Assembly (NCBI GenBank): GCA_027483745.1
Contig: JAIXTZ010000127.1
Span: 1 to 23,873, forward strand
Reading direction: 5' to 3'
Origin: Lysobacteraceae bacterium
Lineage (GTDB): Bacteria; Pseudomonadota; Gammaproteobacteria; Xanthomonadales; Xanthomonadaceae
DNA: 23,873 bases
Below, piece by piece: positions 7,657-15,703 of the stretch (position 1 is the stretch's first letter; each line of letters opens with the position of its first letter). The position numbers and the translations under genes are program-made. The notes beneath the pieces are model-generated. The model made no database searches. It saw nothing but the letters and a program-made list of their open reading frames with translations, and was not told the DNA's origin.

Positions 7657-9269
7657 ATGCAGCTGCGCCGCAGCAACCTCGGAAAGCTCGCTGCGCGTCG
7701 CTTCGACGTGCTGGTGGTGGGCGGCGGCATCAACGGCGCCGTGGCCGCCGCGGCGCTCTCGGGCAAGGGTGCGTCGGTGGCCCTGATCGACCAGCGCGAC
7801 TTCGCCGGCTTCACCAGCCAGCACTCCAGCAACCTCGCCTGGGGCGGCATCAAGTACCTCGAGAGCCGCGAATTCGGCCTCGTGCGCGACCTGTGCCAGA
7901 GCCGCAATCGCCTGCTCGACGCCTACCCGTCGCGGGTGCTGCCGATCCGCTTTTTCTCGACGCTCGATCGCGGGTTCCGCTTTCCGCCACGCCTGGTCTG
8001 GGCCGGCGCGTGGCTGTACTGGCTGTTCGGCAGCGCCCGCACCGCGCCGCCGCGGTGGCTCTCGAAAGCCACGATCGAGCGCGAAGAGCCGGTCGTGGGT
8101 ACGGCCCGCTACGCCGGTGGCCTCGAATACTCGGACGCTTACCTGCACGACAACGACGCCCGCTTCGTCTTCCAGTTCGTCCGCTCGGCGATGGATCGCG
8201 GATGCATCGCGGCCAACTACGTCGAATCGCTCGGCGCGCGCCGGACGGACGGTGAGTGGGTGACGCGGGCGCGCGATGCCATGACGGGCGAGACGTTCGC
8301 GATCCGCTCGACCGTGCTGGTGAATGCCGCGGGGCCCTTCGTCGATGCGCACAACGGCCTGACCGGCGAGCGCACCGCGCACCGCCACGTGTTCTCCAAG
8401 GGCATCCACCTCGTCGTGCCGCGGATCACTTCGAGCCGGCGAATCCTGACCTTCTTCGCCGACGATGGCCGCCTGTTCTTCGCCATCCCGATGGGCCTGC
8501 GCACCTGCGTTGGCACCACCGACACGCGGGTCGATTCGCCGTATATCGGCGTGACCGACGCCGACCGCCAGTTCGTGTTGGACAACATCAACAAGCGCCT
8601 CAACCTCGCGACGCCCTTGACCCGAGCCGACATCATCGCCGAGCGCTGCGGCGTGCGGCCGCTGGTGGTGAAAACCGACGGCATGGCCGCCGACGGCGAC
8701 GACTGGCTGCAGATGTCGCGCCGCCACCAGATCGACGTGAATCCGGCGACGGCGCACCTGAGCGTGTTCGGCGGCAAGCTCACCGACTGCATCAACGTCG
8801 GGGATGAGATCGCGGAACACGTCGCGGCGATGGGCGTGGCCTTGCCGCATGCCGGCTACCGCTGGTACGGCGAGCCGCATCCCAGTGTTCGCGAGGAGTA
8901 CCTGCACCAGGCGCGCCTCATGGACCTCGACAGCTACACCTCGCCGACCTCCATCGAGCGCCTGAGCAGCCGACTGTGGCGGCGCTACGACCAGCAGGCC
9001 TTCGAACTGCTGGCCGACATCCGCGAGGACCCCCGGCAGGCCGAGGTGTTGATCGAGGGCACCGATTACCTGCGCTGCGAAATCCGCCTTGCCAAGCAGC
9101 AGGAGATGGTCACCACGCTGGAGGATTTCCTGCGCCGGCGCTCGAAGATCGCCCTCGTCGTCCGCCGCGAGGAGATCCGTGCCGCCAAGGGCCTGATGGA
9201 GGCTTGCGAGATTCTGTTCGGATCGGAAGCGAAGACCAAGTTCGACGAGTACTTCGAGGAGCACCCCTG

Positions 9270-9270
<1 letters not shown>
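7657..9270 (+). CDS. glpD: Aerobic glycerol-3-phosphate dehydrogenase
   Basis: FAD-dependent, membrane-associated enzyme that oxidises sn-glycerol 3-phosphate to dihydroxyacetone phosphate and passes electrons to quinone. The 537-residue product has the N-terminal dinucleotide-binding strand-turn [14 protein letters not shown] (GGGINGA at about residues 22-28), followed by [27 protein letters not shown]. That last segment occupies the place of the SSKLxHGGLRYLE motif in the Escherichia coli enzyme and is a variant form. Substrate-domain hallmarks include [24 protein letters not shown] and [10 protein letters not shown], and the C-terminal helical domain of the family follows. The stop overlaps the glpK start as TGATG, so the two are translationally coupled in the reverse of their metabolic order. 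No glpF or glpR is in the window. Confidence 0.93.
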
Positions 9271-10769
<1,499 letters not shown>

Positions 10770-10813
10770 AGGGCTTCGTACTGCCTCAAGTCTTTCTTGT
10801 GTCCATGCCGGCA

Positions 10814-10838
10814 TGCATCGGGGCCGGTGTCCGATGCA
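10814..10838 (+). terminator. Candidate terminator hairpin after glpK
   Basis: TGCATCGG (10814-10821) and CCGATGCA (10831-10838) form an 8-bp stem with a 9-base loop, 44 bases after the glpK stop and before a convergent gene. There is no T run after it. A second direct copy of TGCATCGG at 10859-10866 could compete for the same arm. The call as a terminator is tentative. Confidence 0.4.
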
Positions 10839-10868
10839 CTCGAGTCATGTGTGCGGCCTGCATCGGCC

Positions 10869-11711
10869 CTACTTCGCCGAGAACGGCATGTCCTTGATCA
10901 GGTGCATCGTCAAGACAGAGCCGAATCCCAGTGCATAAGACTGCCTCGACTGTTGCAAATGCGGCGCGGAATAGATGCTTCCTGAGTACATTCCGGCGAG
11001 AACGAGGCCTCGGGATTCCTCAACAAAGATTGGTGCACCCGACATTCCTGGGGCGCATGGCGAATCAAGAACCACCCTGATCGATACGCCTCTGTGGCCG
11101 CTTCCGGCGACGAACTTTGTTTGACAAATCGGTCTCGGCTCCAACTCTTCCATGATGCTAAAGCCGTGAGGGAAGCCAACTACCAAGCACTTGCGCCCTG
11201 GCTGCAGGAACCATCCTAGGTCTCCAGTCTCTCTTGGAATCATCTCCGGCCGAATGCATTGAATCTTCGGCAGATTGATGTCCAGCAGGGGGATGCGAAC
11301 GGAATCATAGAGAGCCGGCATCGCAAGTCCCATTTCGTTCAGCTCGAAATGCGGTTTGCTAACCGGGTCCTGCTCCCAAACGGGAACACTCATCATTCCA
11401 GAGTCGTCTTCTCGATAGAGGGGAATGATTTGCGAATTTCTTCCGCCGACTCTTGAGACACCTTCTTGGATCACTTCTTCACGAAGTGACTCAATCCTGA
11501 TGAAGCGACGTTTAAGCGGATTCTCTGTGACGACAGGTTGGAGTGAACATACTCCCGTAACGACGTGCCACGCCGTATATAGGTACTGAACGTCCCCATC
11601 ATTTAGGACAAAACCAGTCGCGACGGCGTCGGGAAGGTCTCTCTTTTCGCCGTCCAACAGGTGTAGTCGGACGGCGAGATAAGGGAGCCAGCGCTTCAGT
11701 TCGTCATTCAA
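10869..11711 (-). CDS. Cytosolic trypsin-like serine protease, probably acquired
   Basis: The 280-residue product has no signal peptide or membrane segment. It shows the chymotrypsin-fold pattern: ATGFVL near residues 31-36, the catalytic His49 in LYTAWHVVTG, candidate catalytic Asp136 or Asp144 in YDSVRIPLLD, VVGFPHGF near 177-184, and the nucleophile Ser224 in APGMSGAPIF. The triad therefore looks complete. I do not recognise a specific subfamily and the substrate is unknown. Base composition is unlike its neighbours: two sampled 60-base lines give 52-53% G+C against about two-thirds elsewhere, with A- and T-ending codons common. The start is TTG at 11711, with GGGAG about 10 bases upstream. 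It begins 22 bases after the S9 peptidase stop on the same strand, so it may ride on that transcript. The composition suggests horizontal transfer. Confidence 0.75.
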   Translation of the reverse strand: MNDELKRWLPYLAVRLHLLDGEKRDLPDAVATGFVLNDGDVQYLYTAWHVVTGVCSLQPVVTENPLKRRFIRIESLREEVIQEGVSRVGGRNSQIIPLYREDDSGMMSVPVWEQDPVSKPHFELNEMGLAMPALYDSVRIPLLDINLPKIQCIRPEMIPRETGDLGWFLQPGRKCLVVGFPHGFSIMEELEPRPICQTKFVAGSGHRGVSIRVVLDSPCAPGMSGAPIFVEESRGLVLAGMYSGSIYSAPHLQQSRQSYALGFGSVLTMHLIKDMPFSAK

Positions 11712-11733
11712 ACTAAAGATCTCCCGAGGGCAC
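10869..11733. other. A+T-richer islet between glpK and the S9 peptidase gene
   Basis: Composition falls to roughly 52% G+C across the trypsin-like protease gene and returns to the local norm at both edges. I found no integrase, transposase, tRNA or terminal direct repeats at the borders. The islet holds only the one gene. Confidence 0.6.
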
Positions 11734-13695
11734 TTACTCGGTCGAATCCGCCAGCAAATGCCGCTGCCAGAACATCACGGTGGCGGCGTTGAACCAGTCG
11801 GCGTTGCTCTTCTTCGCGAAGCCGTGGCCCTCGTCCTTGAACACGAGGTACCAGACATCGCGGCCGTTGCCGCGCACCGCCTCGACGATCTGGTCGGCCT
11901 CGGAGAGCGGCACGCGCGGGTCGTTGGCGCCCTGGGCAACGAACAGCGGCGAGGTGATCTTCGCGGCGTTGTTGAGCGGGGCGATCTGGTCCATGAAGGC
12001 GCGCATGGCCGGGTCGCGCTCGTCGCCGTATTCCACGCGGCGCAGGTCGCGGCGGTAGTCCTCGGTGGCTTCGAGGAAGGTGGCGAAGTGGCTGATGCCG
12101 ACGACATCCACGCCGGCGGCAATGCGGTCGGCGTAGTCGACCATCGAGGCCAGCACCATGTAGCCACCGTAGCTGCCGCCGAAGACGCCGACGCGTTCGG
12201 CATCGAGCTCGGGCTGCTTGGCGACCCAGTCCAGCAGGGCGCCGATGTCCTTCACCGAGTCCTTGCGCTTGAAGCCGTTGTCGAGCTGGAGGTAGCTCTT
12301 CCCGTAGCCGGCCGAGCCGCGCACGTTCGGCACCAGCACGGCGATGCCGAGCTCGTTGACGAGGTACTGGATGCTCGGGCTGAAGGTCGGGAAGGCCTGC
12401 GCCTCCGGGCCGCCGTGGATTTGGATCACCACCGGCAGCTTGCGCCCGGCAGGCACGTTGGCGGGGCGGTAGTAGAAGGCCGGCACCGAAAGGCCGTCGA
12501 AGCTTTCGTAGCGGATCAGGCTCGGGGCGACGAAGCGCGAGGTGTCGAGGCCACCCACTTCGCTTTGCGTCCAGCGGGTGAGGGACTTCGCGGCGATGTC
12601 GATCACGTGCACGTCGCTCGGCGACGTGGCCGTGTTCAGCGTCAGCGCGATGCGAGTGCCGTCCGGCGAGAACGCGATGCCGCCGATCACGCCGACCGGC
12701 AGGTCGGGCAGGGCGACTTCGCGATGGTCGGGCAGGGTGCGGAGGTGCAGTTTGCCGATGCCGTCCTCGTTGGTGGCGAAGACGAGGTGCTTACCGTCGT
12801 CGGCGATGTCGAAACCGGTCACGTCCCAGGGGATGTTCTCGCTCAGCATCACGGGCTCCGCCATGCCCGGCGCGTGGTAACGCAGGGTGCGGAACTCGGT
12901 GCCCTCGTCACTCGTGTAGTAGGCACCCTTGCCGTCCGGCGCATAGCGGAACGGGCCGAACGCGGCCTTGCCGCCGTCGATGGGGAACATCGTCAGCTTG
13001 CCGGTGGCGAGGTCGAGCTCGCCCGGATAGCTCTCGTTGATCGAGACGGTGCGGGTGACCAGCAGTTTGCGGCCGTCCTTCGAGAAGTCCGTGGCGAACC
13101 AGGTGCCGCCTTCCTGCAGCACGACGCGGGCCGGCGCATCGCCGGTCTTCACCCAGAGGTCGCTGTCGCGGCCATTGCGCATGGTGCTGGTGAAGGCGAC
13201 CTGCGTGCCGTCGTGCGACCACAGCGGCGCCTCGTTGCGCGACCGGCCGCCGTCGGTGAAGCGCACCGCCTCGCGGGTGGCGAGGTCGTAGCGGTAGAGC
13301 TGCCAGAACTCCGAGCCGCCCTCGTCCTTGCCGAACACGAAGCCGCCGCGGCCCGGCTGCGCCTGCACGGCCACCGTCGGCTCGCGGTAGAAGGTGAGCT
13401 GCTCGCGCATGCCGAGCGGCTGGCGCACCACGTGCACCTGGTTGGTCTCGCCGAAGCGCGTGGTGACGAGGATCGCGTCGTTGCCCGACCAGCCGGCGAA
13501 GTTCGCGCCGCGTGTGTTCTGGTAGCGGTTGAGCTGTTCGAGCAACTCGGCCGACGGGGCGGGGATGTTCTCGCTGATCCGGTTGCCGACTTCCTCGCGC
13601 TGCACCGTGGGCGGGGCCACGGGCGTCAGGGCGAAGGCGGGCAGGGCGGCGGCGAGTGCGAGGCCGAGGGCCAGCGGGACGGCGCGTACGCGCAT
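11734..13695 (-). CDS. Secreted S9-family (prolyl oligopeptidase-like) serine peptidase
   Basis: The 653-residue product has a Sec signal peptide (RVRAVPLALGLALAAALPAFA, cleavage near residue 23), an N-terminal beta-propeller with repeated WSHDGTQVAFTS, FSKDGRKLLVT, FSPDGTRIALT and IADDGKHLVFATN blades, and a C-terminal alpha/beta-hydrolase domain. The catalytic triad is visible: Ser508 in GGSYGGYM, Asp592 in GANDPRV, and His624 in DEGHGFA. The family cleaves short peptides, often after proline or like dipeptidyl or acylaminoacyl peptidases; the exact specificity cannot be read here. The product should be periplasmic or secreted. The ATG at 13695 has GGAG seven bases upstream. It lies 33 bases after the acyltransferase stop and 22 bases before the trypsin-like gene on the same strand. 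Confidence 0.92.
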   Translation of the reverse strand: MRVRAVPLALGLALAAALPAFALTPVAPPTVQREEVGNRISENIPAPSAELLEQLNRYQNTRGANFAGWSGNDAILVTTRFGETNQVHVVRQPLGMREQLTFYREPTVAVQAQPGRGGFVFGKDEGGSEFWQLYRYDLATREAVRFTDGGRSRNEAPLWSHDGTQVAFTSTMRNGRDSDLWVKTGDAPARVVLQEGGTWFATDFSKDGRKLLVTRTVSINESYPGELDLATGKLTMFPIDGGKAAFGPFRYAPDGKGAYYTSDEGTEFRTLRYHAPGMAEPVMLSENIPWDVTGFDIADDGKHLVFATNEDGIGKLHLRTLPDHREVALPDLPVGVIGGIAFSPDGTRIALTLNTATSPSDVHVIDIAAKSLTRWTQSEVGGLDTSRFVAPSLIRYESFDGLSVPAFYYRPANVPAGRKLPVVIQIHGGPEAQAFPTFSPSIQYLVNELGIAVLVPNVRGSAGYGKSYLQLDNGFKRKDSVKDIGALLDWVAKQPELDAERVGVFGGSYGGYMVLASMVDYADRIAAGVDVVGISHFATFLEATEDYRRDLRRVEYGDERDPAMRAFMDQIAPLNNAAKITSPLFVAQGANDPRVPLSEADQIVEAVRGNGRDVWYLVFKDEGHGFAKKSNADWFNAATVMFWQRHLLADSTE

Positions 13696-13728
13696 GGGCG
13701 ACTCCAGTGCGATGACGGGCCCCGGAGC

Positions 13729-14559
13729 CTAGCAGGGGCGCGGCGGGGTGGTCGCGATGGGATCGCCCAAGGCCTCGTCGATCACGCCGAGGAGTCGGCG
13801 GAACCCCGGCGACAGGCGCTCCGGCAGGCGCTCGCGGTCGATGTAGTACGGCGCGCGCAAGCCGTGGAACTCGATGCCTGGGCCAATTTGCTGGAAATCG
13901 ATGCCGACAAAGCTCATGGCCCGCGCAAGGCGCGGCTCCACCATCACGAAGACGTGGCGGCGTCCCGTCCGATGCGATAGGGCGGCGGCCGAGAAGTACA
14001 GAGCGATCGCGATCCAGGGGAAGCAGCGAAGCTCGGACGACGAGTAGCGGCGGGGATCGATGCCGCCGTTGGCCGCCCCGGCGAAGCGATCGGTGGCGCG
14101 ACGCCGGAACTTCGCGGGCACGGCCAGTCGGGAGATTTCGCAGAGGCTCTCGCGGGGGAATTGGTCCGGTCGGATCGCGGCATCGGCCAGCGCTTCCGCG
14201 CAGTGGACTTCCATGGGCAGGCGCTCGTCCAGGCTCTGCGTGGTCACCAGCCGGACAGTCCCCGCCATGGCCCCGGTGGCGGCATGGCGCACGTAGGCGT
14301 GCAAGGCGCGGCTGTCGAACGCGTCGACTTCCCGGCCGTCCGGTCGAACCGGCTCGAACCCGAGCTCTTCGCAGTAGACGCCGTGGCGCAGTGCGAAGAC
14401 GGCGTCGCGTTCCTCCGCATCGAAGGCGATGCGCGGCGGCAGCAGATCGGTGAAGTGGCGAGCGACGCGCTCGGCTTCATGGTCGGCGAGTCGGGCGCGG
14501 GCTTGCGCGAACCAGCGGCCCACGACCGGCAGGCCGCGGAGGGTCTCGAAGTCGGGCAT
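13729..14559 (-). CDS. LuxI-like acyltransferase of the PEP-CTERM/exosortase-associated family
   Basis: The 276-residue product resembles the GNAT-fold family named PEP-CTERM/exosortase system-associated acyltransferase (TIGR03694), a relative of N-acyl-homoserine-lactone synthases. Recognisable segments are FALRHGVYCEELGFEP near residues 55-70, REVDAFDSRALHAYVR, AMAGTVRLV, the SLCEISRLAVP segment near 138-148 (form E-SRLAV), and the C-terminal VMVEPRLARAMSFVGIDFQQIG followed by EFHGLRAPYYID. Its product and acyl donor are unknown. No exosortase or PEP-CTERM target lies in the window. The start is uncertain. ATG 14559 gives a natural N-terminus but lacks a Shine-Dalgarno. GTG 14616 directly after the dinB stop would add 19 residues and has GAGG close upstream. 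It sits between dinB and the S9 peptidase gene on the same strand. Confidence 0.8.
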   Translation of the reverse strand: MPDFETLRGLPVVGRWFAQARARLADHEAERVARHFTDLLPPRIAFDAEERDAVFALRHGVYCEELGFEPVRPDGREVDAFDSRALHAYVRHAATGAMAGTVRLVTTQSLDERLPMEVHCAEALADAAIRPDQFPRESLCEISRLAVPAKFRRRATDRFAGAANGGIDPRRYSSSELRCFPWIAIALYFSAAALSHRTGRRHVFVMVEPRLARAMSFVGIDFQQIGPGIEFHGLRAPYYIDRERLPERLSPGFRRLLGVIDEALGDPIATTPPRPC

Positions 14560-14619
14560 GGACGGTGATCGACAGGGGGGAAGCCGCAGTAGGCCTGCCC
14601 TTTCCGCAACGCACAAGCC

Positions 14620-15699
14620 TCAGGCGCTGCCGGCGGGAAGGGCCCCGAACAGCGCGTCCTGCGGAGAGGCGTCGGGGTCGTCAAAGTGCGCGAGGCCCAC
14701 GCCGACGAGGCGGTAGCGGGTGCGCGGTGGGAGCTCGACGCGGTCGCGCAAGGCCAGCGCGACTTCGGCCAGCGCTTGCGCGCTGCCGGGCATGGCCTCG
14801 GGACTGAGGCTGCGCGTGAGGGTCTGGAAATCCGAGGTCTTGAGCTTGAGCTGCACCGTGCGCGCCCGGCGCGGCTCGCGTTGGGCCAGCCCCCAGACGC
14901 GTTCGGCCAAGCGGGTAATCGTGGGGCCGAGTTCGTCGAGGAAGTGGTCCTCGCTGAACGTGTCCTCCGACGAGATCGACTGCCGTACTCGGGAAGGCAC
15001 CACCGGGTCGTCATCGATGCCCCGCGCGAGCTCGGCGAGCTTGAGGCCCCAGCGACCGAACTTGTGCACCAGAAGCGGCGTGGGGACCGCGCGCAGTTCG
15101 CCGACCGTATGGATGGCCAGCGCGGCGAGCTTCTCCGCCATCACCTGGCCGACGCCGGGCAGCCGAGCGGCGGGCAGCGGCGTGAGGAAGGACAGCACGC
15201 GCTCGGGGCGCACGACGAACAGGCCGTCGGGCTTGCGATGGTCGGAGGCGATCTTGGCGACGAACTTGTTCGGGGCGATGCCGGCGGACGCCGTGAGCGA
15301 GAGCTCCTCGCGGATGCTGGCGCGGATGGCCTGCGCCACCTCGGTGGCGGTCGCGAGGCCCTGCTTGTTGGTGCTGACGTCGAGGTAGGCCTCGTCCAGC
15401 GACAGGGGCTCGATCAGGTCGGTGTGGCGCTCGAGGATCTCGCGGACATGCCTCGAGACCGCCTTGTAGCGGGCGAAGTCCGGCGGCACGAAGAGGGCCT
15501 GCGGGCAGAGACGCTCGGCGCGGATGGCCGGCATCGCCGAGCGCACGCCGAACTTCCGCGCTTCGTAGCTCGCGGCGCAGACCACCGAGCGTGCGCCCTT
15601 CCAAGCCACCACCACCGGCTTGCCGCGCAGCGCGGGATCGTCGCGCTGCTCCACCGACGCATAGAACGCGTCCATGTCGATGTGCACGATCTTCCGCAT
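14620..15699 (-). CDS. dinB: DNA polymerase IV (Y-family translesion polymerase)
   Basis: Error-prone polymerase that extends across damaged bases and misaligned termini. The 359-residue product has HIDMDAFYASVE at residues 6-17 (metal-binding Asp8), the AASYEARKFGVRSAMP nucleotide-binding segment, SLDEAYLDVS with the catalytic Asp-Glu pair, a helix-hairpin-helix region LPGVGQVMAEKLAALAIHTVGEL, and a little-finger domain containing ISSEDTFSEDHF. The C-terminus ends ALPAGSA without a recognisable QLxLF-type beta-clamp motif. The start is four bases after the stop of the GGDEF-EAL gene upstream, which suggests one transcript. I see no clear LexA box because no promoter gap lies directly before it. 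Identification is secure. Confidence 0.95.
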   Translation of the reverse strand: MRKIVHIDMDAFYASVEQRDDPALRGKPVVVAWKGARSVVCAASYEARKFGVRSAMPAIRAERLCPQALFVPPDFARYKAVSRHVREILERHTDLIEPLSLDEAYLDVSTNKQGLATATEVAQAIRASIREELSLTASAGIAPNKFVAKIASDHRKPDGLFVVRPERVLSFLTPLPAARLPGVGQVMAEKLAALAIHTVGELRAVPTPLLVHKFGRWGLKLAELARGIDDDPVVPSRVRQSISSEDTFSEDHFLDELGPTITRLAERVWGLAQREPRRARTVQLKLKTSDFQTLTRSLSPEAMPGSAQALAEVALALRDRVELPPRTRYRLVGVGLAHFDDPDASPQDALFGALPAGSA

Positions 15700-15703
15700 C
15701 GGC

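Noticed and set aside
11758..13980. Long plus-strand frame of 740 codons opposite the S9 peptidase gene
   Set aside because: Composition is low-complexity Ala/Gly/Val/His/Arg with no motif, while the minus strand shows a signal peptide, propeller and full catalytic triad.
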